The notes below the pieces were generated by a model. That model was not told where the DNA came from. It did no database searches and saw only the letters and a list, made by a program, of their open reading frames with translations. DNA of 5,279 nt from an uncultured Chloroflexota bacterium (lineage in GTDB: Bacteria; Chloroflexota; Anaerolineae; Aggregatilineales; Phototrophicaceae), in assembly GCA_937974245.1 (NCBI GenBank), contig CALJKV010000014.1:1-5279 (forward strand). Reading direction: 5' to 3'. The position numbers and the translations under genes are program-made. Positions 1-5,279 of this stretch are shown in pieces (within the stretch, counting starts at the first letter, position 1; every line of letters begins with the position of its first letter).

Positions 1-115
1 ACCTTAAGTGTGCGTCTTCTTCATGACGATTTCAACTTGCACCACTGGTTATATATTGATGAACTCACCAGGGTGTGGCGTGCCGCACCCTGCTGTTCGT
101 AAAGATCACATCCCA

Positions 116-1402
116 ATGACCACAAAACCGCGTCCTTATCCCCGCACCTTCTGGGTGTTATTCTATGGACTATTCATCAACCGCATCAGTTCCAGCCTGG
201 TCTGGCCGTTTCTCACGCTGTATATGCACGATACCCTGGGAATCCCGCTGACCATTACGGCGTTGCTGATTACGCTGCAATCGTTCAGCGGCCTGATTTC
301 CACCATCTATGTCAGCCCCTTTATGGATCGGGTCGGGCGCAAAGGTCTGATGATCGTCGGGCTGTTCGCCACCAGTACCACACTCGTTTTGATGAGTTCT
401 ACCCATGCGCTGCCGGCTTGGATTGTCTTGATTGCCCTGTATGGGGCAGTCGGCCAGGTGTTTAATGTTGGCAGCAACGCGATGGTTGCCGATCTGGTCG
501 AACCGGAGCGGCGTACTCAGGCCTATGCCCTGATTCGCACCAGCAGCAACCTGGGCATCGCCATCGGCCCGGCCATCGGCGGTCTGTTGATAAGCGCCTT
601 CTCATTCGAGGTGACGTTTTATATCACTGCCGCCGTCAATGTGACTATCGCCTTCATCGCCCTCTATGTCCTGCCGGAAACAATCCCTCAGCGCCAGTCA
701 TACCAGGAACAGCAGGCCAGCGGCGGCTTCTGGGTTATTCTCAAAGACCGCCTGTTTATCACCACCTGGGGGCTGTTTGTGCTGTCTTTGTGCGCCCCAA
801 CCCTCGTATTCAGTCTGCTGCTGATCTATACCAAGACAAATTTCGGGATGCCGGAGTCGCAGTACAGTCTGCTGATTACGACCAACGCGGCTATGGTCGT
901 CCTCTTCCAGTTCGCTGTCACCCGTCTGACACAACGGTTCCGCCCTTTCCCGGTCATGACTATCGGGGCGATATTTTACGCCCTGGGTGTGGGCAGCGTG
1001 GCGCTGGGGTCATCATTCTGGGCATTCTGGGTCAGCATGGTCATCATCACCATCGGCGAGCTGCTCATCACACCGACTATCACCGGGTTGATCGCTAACA
1101 TCGCGCCCACCGACCAGCGTGCCCGTTACCTGGGTGTCCTGAGCATGTCATATCCCCTGGCTTCCGGCACAGCGCCGGTTATCGGTGGTTTCCTGGGGGA
1201 TACCATCGCGCCTCGCGCGACCTGGATCGGCGGCATGGTCCTGACATCACTGGCGGTGATTGGCTTCTACCGGCTGGCGCAGCGGCGTTTGTTCCCGCCG
1301 CAGTATATGCAAAGCGGTGTGCTGGGTGCTGTTCCGGCCCCCATTGGTGAAGAACCCACTTTGATCTACGAAACCGCAGCCCCAACGATTGGCACGGATT
1401 AA
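116..1402 (+). CDS. MFS transporter, drug:H+ antiporter-like (MdtH-like)
   Basis: Predicted 428-aa inner-membrane secondary transporter with about twelve hydrophobic segments in two halves, split by a hydrophilic loop near residues 188-210. Motif A of the major facilitator superfamily is visible after TM2 (MDRVGRK, residues 70-76). TM5 carries a motif C-like GPAIGG (151-156), typical of proton-coupled antiporters that export drugs. In the second half, GELLITP (314-320) resembles the corresponding part of MdtH-type proteins. The substrate cannot be read from sequence; multidrug or metabolite efflux is an inference. In-frame starts exist further upstream (8, 23, 59). I prefer the ATG at 116 because it sits directly before the basic N-terminus and TM1, and the upstream extension is not membrane-like and is rich in Cys, Thr and Pro. 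No clear Shine-Dalgarno precedes any candidate. A TATATT at 52-57 could be a -10 box, which would also favour the 116 start. No terminator follows, so transcription may continue into the metallochaperone gene. Confidence 0.9.
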   Translation: MTTKPRPYPRTFWVLFYGLFINRISSSLVWPFLTLYMHDTLGIPLTITALLITLQSFSGLISTIYVSPFMDRVGRKGLMIVGLFATSTTLVLMSSTHALPAWIVLIALYGAVGQVFNVGSNAMVADLVEPERRTQAYALIRTSSNLGIAIGPAIGGLLISAFSFEVTFYITAAVNVTIAFIALYVLPETIPQRQSYQEQQASGGFWVILKDRLFITTWGLFVLSLCAPTLVFSLLLIYTKTNFGMPESQYSLLITTNAAMVVLFQFAVTRLTQRFRPFPVMTIGAIFYALGVGSVALGSSFWAFWVSMVIITIGELLITPTITGLIANIAPTDQRARYLGVLSMSYPLASGTAPVIGGFLGDTIAPRATWIGGMVLTSLAVIGFYRLAQRRLFPPQYMQSGVLGAVPAPIGEEPTLIYETAAPTIGTD

Positions 1403-1440
1403 TTGTGCTAAATGGCCTGTATCCTGAACCCCGTTTGCGT

Positions 1441-1446
1441 TATAAT
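1441..1446 (+). promoter_or_regulatory. -10 box of the metallochaperone promoter
   Basis: A perfect TATAAT lies 58 bp before the ATG at 1505. No good -35 is visible at 17-18 bp spacing (only CTGTAT or TGTATC around 1417-1423), as is common for promoters under local regulation. The box overlaps the left edge of the inverted repeat at 1445-1464, so a bound repressor would block it. Confidence 0.6.
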
Positions 1447-1468
1447 ATACCCTATGGGGTATATACCC
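1445..1468. promoter_or_regulatory. CsoR/CstR-like operator (inverted repeat)
   Basis: ATATACCC (1445-1452) and GGGTATAT (1457-1464) form an exact 8-bp inverted repeat around TATG. The right arm is shared with a second, perfect palindrome GGGTATATACCC (1457-1468), so ATATACCC also recurs as a direct repeat 16 bp apart. A C-tract followed by a G-tract, flanked by ATA/TAT, is the known general form of sites bound by CsoR-family (DUF156) repressors, which sense Cu(I) (CsoR) or persulfide (CstR). The site lies on the -10 box of a heavy-metal-associated domain gene, which fits copper-responsive derepression. The repeat is seen directly; the repressor identity is inferred, and no csoR gene lies in this window. 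Confidence 0.6.
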
Positions 1469-1504
1469 GAAACGATCGGTTACATAGCGAATGAGGTGAG
1501 CAAC

Positions 1505-1714
1505 ATGGATAGCAAGACCTTTCTGGTACCAAATATCGGCTGCAATGGCTGTGTCCGCACCATCCAGAGCGAAGTCAGTGAACTTGCGGGCGTGAAGAAG
1601 GTCGAAGGCGCGGTGGATACCAAGACCGTCACCGTCGAGTGGGATCCCCCGGCGACCTGGGAACAGATTCTGTCAACCCTCAAAGACATTGACTACGCCC
1701 CGGCAGAAGCCTGA
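1505..1714 (+). CDS. Heavy-metal-associated domain protein, CopZ-like metallochaperone
   Basis: Small 69-aa cytosolic protein consisting of a single HMA domain, the usual size for CopZ-type copper chaperones (about 65-70 aa). The metal-binding CxxC is GCNGC, with cysteines at residues 13 and 16, followed by the expected helix (VRTIQSEVSEL) and the strand GVKKVEGAVDTKTVTVEW. Such proteins bind Cu(I) or related soft metals through the two thiolates and pass them to P-type ATPases or to a regulator. The usual Met two residues before the first Cys is Ile here, so metal preference is uncertain. The ATG at 1505 is chosen because GAGGTG (1493-1498) is a good Shine-Dalgarno with a 6-nt spacer, and the HMA fold begins there. 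An upstream in-frame ATG at 1412 lies before the promoter and operator and is unlikely. No copA-type ATPase is nearby. A strong terminator follows. Confidence 0.88.
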   Translation: MDSKTFLVPNIGCNGCVRTIQSEVSELAGVKKVEGAVDTKTVTVEWDPPATWEQILSTLKDIDYAPAEA

Positions 1715-1739
1715 TACCCTGTCCAGCCTGTTTCCACCG

Positions 1740-1777
1740 AGTGGGCGCATTATCATGAGCGCCCACTTTTCTTTTTA
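1740..1777 (+). terminator. Rho-independent terminator after the metallochaperone gene
   Basis: AGTGGGCGC (1740-1748) pairs perfectly with GCGCCCACT (1759-1767) across a 10-nt loop. The stem runs into a T-rich tract, TTTTCTTTTT (1767-1776). It begins about 25 bp after the stop at 1714. It would end both the metallochaperone transcript and any read-through from the MFS gene. On the minus strand no T-run follows the stem, so it is a poor terminator for the convergent glutaredoxin gene. Confidence 0.93.
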
Positions 1778-1798
1778 AAACACCGGGAAGCAAATCCG

Positions 1799-2146
1799 TT
1801 ATAACACGCCAAGAAACCGCAGCCCTCCATAGATGATAACGGCCAGCAGAAGCAGGTTGAGCGTATTCCCCGCCAGCCATGCCGACAGGGGGACGGTATA
1901 GCCGACGCTCTGGAGTTTACGCTTTAATTGTCCCGCGCCCGGCTCGGTCAGCGTGCTGCCGTCGGGGAAAACCAGGGTTGGTACGCTTTCGTTGCCATTG
2001 TTGATGTCACGTACCCGCTGCCGTGCCTCGTTATCCTGGTGAATGTTGACATAGATGTAATCAACTTTTGACTGTTTGAGCATTCCAATAACCGGGGGCA
2101 ACATCGGACAGGTGGGGTGTCCGTAGACAATGATTTTCTGGGTCAT
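1799..2146 (-). CDS. Membrane-anchored, single-cysteine glutaredoxin-like protein
   Basis: Predicted 115-aa protein with an N-terminal glutaredoxin/thioredoxin-fold domain (about residues 3-80) and one C-terminal hydrophobic segment (about 88-107). The active-site region is HPTCPML: Cys13 is present, but the resolving Cys expected at position 16 is Leu. Cys13 is the only cysteine in the protein. The cis-proline signature of the fold is present as SVPTLVFPDG (54-63, Pro56), followed by a conserved-looking TLTEPG. This suggests a monothiol redox mechanism that needs glutathione, mycothiol or another low-molecular-weight thiol, or a partner protein, at the membrane; that is inference. The ATG at 2146 is preferred over a GTG at 2176 because the beta-strand KIIVYG begins right after it and AGGA (2151-2154) sits 4 nt upstream. 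The gene is convergent with the metallochaperone gene and divergent from glnS. Its own terminator is not evident. Confidence 0.85.
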   Translation of the reverse strand: MTQKIIVYGHPTCPMLPPVIGMLKQSKVDYIYVNIHQDNEARQRVRDINNGNESVPTLVFPDGSTLTEPGAGQLKRKLQSVGYTVPLSAWLAGNTLNLLLLAVIIYGGLRFLGVL

Positions 2147-2223
2147 CGCGTCCTGGTTTTTCCTTTGTGTATGCACTTTTCATCAGACGCCGCCCAACCG
2201 TCCGATATTACACTTTTCCGGCG

Positions 2224-2251
2224 ATTTTATGCTATTTCACTCGATTCCCAA
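2224..2251 (-). promoter_or_regulatory. Candidate promoter of the glutaredoxin-like gene
   Basis: Reading the minus strand, TTGGGA (2251-2246, 4/6 match to the -35 consensus) is followed after 16 bp by TAAAAT (2229-2224, 5/6 match to -10). Transcription would start near 2217, giving a leader of about 70 nt. This is a consensus match only. Confidence 0.35.
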
Positions 2252-2273
2252 CCTGTAAAACCTCCCTTATATA
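2245..2273 (+). promoter_or_regulatory. Candidate glnS promoter
   Basis: TTCCCA (2245-2250, 4/6 to -35) and TATATA (2268-2273, 4/6 to -10) are separated by 17 bp and would give a leader of about 40 nt before the ATG at 2322. The -35 shares five bases with the -35 of the opposing candidate promoter. No T-box, specifier stem-loop or leader hairpin is evident. Confidence 0.35.
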
Positions 2274-2321
2274 CGCTATCCTTAACCCTGGCAATCACCT
2301 GGAGTTGAGGACTCAATCATC

Positions 2322-4034
2322 ATGGCGGATCACGAGAGACCCGACACTGACAATACGACGGAAACTGCACGTACCAACTTCATTCGCGAGATCATTGATG
2401 AGGATAACCGTACCGGTAGGTTTAACGGCGCTGTCCACACGCGCTTCCCACCGGAGCCGAACGGTTATCTCCATATCGGCCACGCAAAAGCTATCCACAT
2501 TGATTTTGCCACTGCACAGCTCTATGGCGGCCAGTGTAACCTGCGCTTTGATGATACGAACCCTGCTAAAGAAGAGCAGGAATATATTGATGGCATCATG
2601 CACGATATTCACTGGTTGGGCTACGACTGGGAAGACCGTCTTTTCTTCGCCTCGGACTATTTCGAGCAGCTTTTTCAGTGGGCGGTACAGCTCATTAAAG
2701 ACGGTAAGGCCTATGTGGACGATCTCAGCGCCGATGAGATTCGCGAGTACCGGGGCACGCTGACCGAAGTCGGCAAGGACAGCCCGCACCGGAATCGCTC
2801 AATTGAAGAAAATCTCGATCTGTTTGAACGCATGAAGCAGGGCGAATTTGAGGAAGGCGCGTGTGTGCTGCGTGCCAAAATTGACATGGCCTCGCCCAAC
2901 ATCAACATGCGCGACCCGGTGATGTATCGTATTCTCAACGCGACCCATCCACGTACCGGCAATACCTGGCATATTTACCCGATGTACGATTGGGCGCACG
3001 GCCAGTCCGACTCGATTGAGGGCGTTACACATTCGATGTGTTCGCTCGAATACGAAGACCACCGCCCCTTATACGACTGGTTTCTGGATCAGTTGGGTAT
3101 CTTCCACCCCCGCCAGATTGAGTTCGCCCGGCTGCGTCTGACCAACACGGTCTTGAGCAAACGCCGCCTCATCCGGTTGGTGAAAGAAGGGCATGTCGCC
3201 GGGTGGGATGACCCCCGGATGCCGACCCTTTCCGGGATGCGCCGTCGGGGCTATCCGCCGGAAGCGATCCGCACGTTTATTGATATGGCCGGGATCGCCA
3301 AGAGTAACAGTACCGCCGACATTGCCATGCTGGAATACTGTGTGCGCCAGGAACTCAACAAGACTGCGCCCCGCGTAATGGGTGTGATTGATCCGCTTAA
3401 GGTCGTGATTACCAACTATCCTGAAGGGCAGACCGAAGAATTTGATGCGGTCAACAACCCGGAAGACCTGGACGCAGGCACGCGCAAAGTCCCGTTTTCC
3501 CGCGTGCTGTACATTGAGCGGGCCGACTTCATGGAAGACCCGCCCAAGAAGTTTTATCGCCTCTCCCCGGGCCGTGAGGTTCGGTTGCGCTATGCCTACT
3601 TCATCAAGTGCGAGGAAGTCATTAAGGATGCCGCCGGGAATGTGGTCGAACTGCGCTGCACCTATGACCCGGAAACGCGGGGCGGGGATGCGCCCGATGG
3701 CCGTAAAGTAAAGGCTACACTGCACTGGGTCTCCGCCGAACATGCGCTGCCCGCCGAAGTACGGCAGTATGATCGCCTGTTCACCGCACCCAACCCGGAT
3801 GATGTCGAAGATGGTCAGGATTTCCTGGTCAACCTGAATACCGATTCACTCGAAACCCTCGCGCCCTGCTATGTTGAGCCGAGCCTCGCACAGGCCGCGC
3901 CGGGGAGGCGTTTCCAGTTTGAGCGCCTGGGCTACTTCTGCGTAGACCCGGATACAACGGCGGCTAAGCTGGTGTTCAACCGCACTGTGACGCTGCGTGA
4001 CGAATGGGCCAAACTCCAGCAGAAGTCCGACTAA
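2322..4034 (+). CDS. glnS: Glutaminyl-tRNA synthetase
   Basis: A 570-aa class I aminoacyl-tRNA synthetase (EC 6.1.1.18) that charges tRNA-Gln with glutamine in the cytosol using ATP. The HIGH motif is PPEPNGYLHIGHAKAI (residues 43-58) and the KMSKS-type loop is VLSKRRL (277-283), the GlnRS/GluRS subclass form. GlnRS-type rather than GluRS-type features are clear: RFDDTNPAKEEQEY (75-88), YPMYDWAHGQSDSIEGVTHSMCSLEYEDHR (219-248), and the C-terminal anticodon-binding beta-barrels with CTYDPETRGG (446-455) and GRKVKATLHWVSAEHALP (460-477), closely resembling the E. coli enzyme (about 554 aa). No extra YqeY/GatB-like domain is fused. The length is normal and the frame intact. The ATG at 2322 has GAGG at 2307-2310, with a longish 11-nt spacer. 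The gene is monocistronic, ending at a hairpin terminator. Confidence 0.98.
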   Translation: MADHERPDTDNTTETARTNFIREIIDEDNRTGRFNGAVHTRFPPEPNGYLHIGHAKAIHIDFATAQLYGGQCNLRFDDTNPAKEEQEYIDGIMHDIHWLGYDWEDRLFFASDYFEQLFQWAVQLIKDGKAYVDDLSADEIREYRGTLTEVGKDSPHRNRSIEENLDLFERMKQGEFEEGACVLRAKIDMASPNINMRDPVMYRILNATHPRTGNTWHIYPMYDWAHGQSDSIEGVTHSMCSLEYEDHRPLYDWFLDQLGIFHPRQIEFARLRLTNTVLSKRRLIRLVKEGHVAGWDDPRMPTLSGMRRRGYPPEAIRTFIDMAGIAKSNSTADIAMLEYCVRQELNKTAPRVMGVIDPLKVVITNYPEGQTEEFDAVNNPEDLDAGTRKVPFSRVLYIERADFMEDPPKKFYRLSPGREVRLRYAYFIKCEEVIKDAAGNVVELRCTYDPETRGGDAPDGRKVKATLHWVSAEHALPAEVRQYDRLFTAPNPDDVEDGQDFLVNLNTDSLETLAPCYVEPSLAQAAPGRRFQFERLGYFCVDPDTTAAKLVFNRTVTLRDEWAKLQQKSD

Positions 4035-4060
4035 CCGCGTTAGCCTATCGTGAATCATAC

Positions 4061-4093
4061 AAACACCCGTCAGTTACGCTGATGGGTGTTTTT
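4061..4093 (+). terminator. Rho-independent terminator after glnS
   Basis: AAACACCCGTCAG (4061-4073) pairs with CTGATGGGTGTTT (4079-4091) over 13 bp with one G-T wobble and a 5-nt TTACG loop, ending in a run of five T (4089-4093). It begins 26 bp after the glnS stop. It lies between convergent genes; on the minus strand the stem is followed by a short GTTTGTATG, so it may also weakly terminate the nitroreductase-family gene ending at 4136. Confidence 0.9.
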
Positions 4094-4135
4094 GATTCCT
4101 GTGCGTAAGCCGGCTGGATAGCAACATGATGACGA

Positions 4136-4597
4136 TCACAGTGACGGTGGTTTCGTTCCGGCTTTCTCCTCGCCATTTAGTCGGATGGTGATGGCGACCT
4201 TGCCCGGCAAAAATTGTGCGCGTTTTTCCGCACTGAACCCGGGCACCATGATCTGCACGTGGGCGCTGAGGATTTGCGGGTCGGTAGAGGTGATGGCATT
4301 GCCGGGATAGTCTTTGCCCCGCAGATGCAGCATGACTTCTGCGCCGCCACGCAGGTTCTTCCACCACGTATAGCCTTCGCTTGTGATGATATACAGTTCC
4401 TCCCCGGCCTGGATATACTGTACGGGTGTCATGTAGATTTTGCCGCTTTTACGCCCGGTGAACGTGATAAGTACATATTTCCCGCTGACCATGCCATGCA
4501 GAGGCGAGCATAGCAGCCACTTCATGAGTGGGTTTTGCGCTTTTATCAGAAGCCGTAGTAATCGCGGCGGTTTATTTTGGAGCGTTTCCTTTGCCAT
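4136..4597 (-). CDS. F420-dependent nitroreductase-family (DUF385/Ddn-like) protein
   Basis: Predicted 153-aa protein of the deazaflavin-dependent nitroreductase family (split beta-barrel, PF04075 type). These enzymes use reduced coenzyme F420 to reduce quinones, nitroimidazoles or other activated substrates. Family hallmarks visible are SPLHGMVSGKYVLITFTGRKSGK (31-53) with the TGRKSG turn, TPVQYIQAGEELYIITSEG (57-75), and WWKNLRGGAEVMLHLRGK (78-95), corresponding to the usual W-x-N-L-R-A-N-P-x-V block. Here GGAE replaces ANPE-like residues. The N-terminus is basic and amphipathic (about 10-30), as in membrane-associated Ddn-type proteins; no cleavable signal is apparent. The length is normal for the family. 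The start has only a weak GAGTGAGA upstream. A perfect TATAAT on the minus strand (4636-4631) is a good -10, giving a leader of about 27 nt. It is divergent from a PadR regulator, which suggests local control. The substrate is unknown and the cofactor is inferred from the family. Confidence 0.82.
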   Translation of the reverse strand: MAKETLQNKPPRLLRLLIKAQNPLMKWLLCSPLHGMVSGKYVLITFTGRKSGKIYMTPVQYIQAGEELYIITSEGYTWWKNLRGGAEVMLHLRGKDYPGNAITSTDPQILSAHVQIMVPGFSAEKRAQFLPGKVAITIRLNGEEKAGTKPPSL

Positions 4598-4621
4598 AGC
4601 AGTCTCACTCTTATATAGGAC

Positions 4622-4651
4622 TTGTCTGTTATTATACTTGTCCTGTATACT
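4622..4651 (+). promoter_or_regulatory. Candidate padR-family gene promoter
   Basis: TTGTCT (4622-4627, 4/6 to -35) and TATACT (4646-4651, 5/6 to -10) are 18 bp apart. Transcription would start near 4658, about 54 nt before the ATG at 4712. A second TATACT at 4633-4638 overlaps the opposing TATAAT (4631-4636 on the minus strand), so the two directions share DNA. Confidence 0.45.
4633..4649. promoter_or_regulatory. Candidate PadR operator, TATAC-N7-GTATA
   Basis: A perfect 5-bp inverted repeat separated by TTGTCCT lies in the intergenic region between the nitroreductase-family gene and the PadR-family gene. It covers the spacer and -10 of the regulator promoter and abuts the -10 of the divergent gene. 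PadR proteins are dimeric winged-helix repressors that often bind such AT-rich inverted repeats near their own genes. Assignment to this regulator is inferred from position. A nearby CTTGTC direct repeat (4621-4626 and 4637-4642) could also contribute. Confidence 0.4.
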
Positions 4652-4711
4652 AAGTGATGCTACTGAATGTCACCCTTCCCATTGCTCAATGTCATATAAG
4701 GAGCGCACACG

Positions 4712-5272
4712 ATGTCACTCAAGCACGCTATTCTCGGTCTGCTGACCATCCAACCGATGACCGGCTATGACCTCAAGCACCTGGCGTTTGACTCAACCAT
4801 CGCCCATTTCTGGCGGGCGGATCAGGCGCAGATTTACCGCACCCTGGATAGTATGGAGGGAGAGGGCTTGCTAACGAGTGATCTCCGGATTCAGTCAGAG
4901 CGCCCCAGCAAGCGCGTCTACGCGGTCACCGAAGCCGGGCAGGCAGAACTGCTGGATTGGCTGCGGCAGCCCCAATCGCCGCCGGTCTATCGTGAGCCGT
5001 TCCTGGTGCAGGTGTTTTTCGCAGGAATGCTCACTGACGCCGAAATCCTGGCGCATATTCAGGCGCATATCGAAGTCCACCGCGCCACACTGTCGCAGTA
5101 CCATGACATTGCCATCCCGGCGCACGATGATGGGACGGAGCGCGACCGGCTGTTCTGGGGGATGACGCTTGAACTGGGTATTGCATTGGAACATACCTAT
5201 CTGGCTTGGCTGGAAAAGTGGCAGCAGACCATCCGTGAGCGGTCTTTAACGGGAGACGATTCTTTAGGGTAG
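4712..5272 (+). CDS. PadR-family transcriptional regulator
   Basis: Complete 186-aa protein of the usual PadR length. The N-terminal winged helix (about 1-78) begins SLKHAILGLLTIQPMTGYDLKHL with the characteristic GYDL (18-21), continues with the recognition-helix region FWRADQAQIYRTLDSMEGEGLL (33-54), and has a wing ending RPSKRVYAVTEAGQAEL (64-80). The C-terminal half (about 93-175) is mostly helical with long amphipathic helices, matching the Vir_act_alpha_C dimerisation domain. Such proteins usually repress adjacent detoxification or efflux genes and are released by a small ligand. The start is supported by AAGGAG (4698-4703) with an 8-nt spacer, the best ribosome-binding site in the window. 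It is divergent from the F420-dependent-type enzyme and probably regulates both it and itself; that is inference. The stop is TAG, 7 bp before the window ends, so any downstream co-transcribed gene is not visible. Confidence 0.93.
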   Translation: MSLKHAILGLLTIQPMTGYDLKHLAFDSTIAHFWRADQAQIYRTLDSMEGEGLLTSDLRIQSERPSKRVYAVTEAGQAELLDWLRQPQSPPVYREPFLVQVFFAGMLTDAEILAHIQAHIEVHRATLSQYHDIAIPAHDDGTERDRLFWGMTLELGIALEHTYLAWLEKWQQTIRERSLTGDDSLG

Positions 5273-5279
5273 AAGCGTC

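Noticed and set aside
8..115. N-terminal extension of the MFS transporter using starts at 8, 23 or 59
   Set aside because: No ribosome-binding site, and the 36 extra residues do not resemble an MFS N-terminus. The ATG at 116 directly precedes the basic start and TM1.
1412..1504. Longer form of the metallochaperone starting at 1412
   Set aside because: It would translate through the -10 box and operator. The ATG at 1505 has a clear GAGGTG ribosome-binding site and matches the HMA domain start.
2147..2176. GTG start at 2176 for the glutaredoxin-like gene
   Set aside because: The ten extra residues are polar and outside the fold; the ATG at 2146 has AGGA close upstream and is followed by the first beta-strand.
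2147..2321. T-box or riboswitch leader upstream of glnS
   Set aside because: No T-box consensus sequence, no specifier stem-loop and no terminator/antiterminator pair can be seen.
2167..2763. 198-aa plus-strand open frame overlapping the start of glnS
   Set aside because: Out of frame with an unmistakable glnS; its sequence is Ser/Arg/Thr-rich without domain features, typical of a shadow frame.
3069..3743. 224-aa minus-strand open frame inside glnS
   Set aside because: Entirely antisense to the conserved GlnRS core, no recognisable motif, no ribosome-binding site; a shadow of GC-biased coding sequence.
4440..4745. 101-aa plus-strand open frame antisense to the nitroreductase-family gene
   Set aside because: Runs through the intergenic promoter region and into padR in another frame, with no ribosome-binding site or domain features.

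Overview
The window holds six protein-coding genes, all well supported as reading frames, with short intergenic regions. It looks like a moderately GC-rich bacterial chromosome. Three traits would fit a Chloroflexota-type (for example Anaerolineae-like) or other F420-using lineage: a deazaflavin (F420)-dependent nitroreductase-family protein, a single-cysteine membrane-anchored glutaredoxin, and a discrete glutaminyl-tRNA synthetase. This assignment is an inference with modest confidence. I see no rRNA, tRNA, CRISPR array, insertion sequence or phage gene.

Left part (1-1780, all + strand): a 12-TM major facilitator superfamily transporter of the drug:H+ antiporter type is followed, with no terminator between them, by a 69-aa heavy-metal-associated (CopZ-like) metallochaperone. 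The chaperone has its own promoter. Its -10 box runs into a strong inverted repeat of the ATACCC...GGGTAT type, which resembles sites bound by CsoR/CstR-family repressors. A textbook intrinsic terminator closes this unit at about 1740-1777.

Middle part (1799-4093): a minus-strand, tail-anchored glutaredoxin-like protein with only one cysteine is divergent from glnS (glutaminyl-tRNA synthetase). The 175-bp spacer can be read as holding back-to-back promoters that share -35 bases. glnS ends at a strong hairpin terminator.

Right part (4136-5272): a minus-strand DUF385/Ddn-like F420-dependent nitroreductase-family protein is divergent from a PadR-family regulator. The 114-bp spacer carries overlapping divergent promoter elements and a TATAC-N7-GTATA inverted repeat. 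This is the layout expected of a locally acting, autoregulated repressor.

The set does not form one pathway. glnS is housekeeping. The transporter, metallochaperone, glutaredoxin and nitroreductase/PadR pair read as small stress- or detoxification-type units around it. I did not find convincing evidence for a wholly new system. The points most worth following are the CsoR-like operator on an orphan copZ-like gene, the one-cysteine membrane glutaredoxin, and the PadR/F420-enzyme pair.
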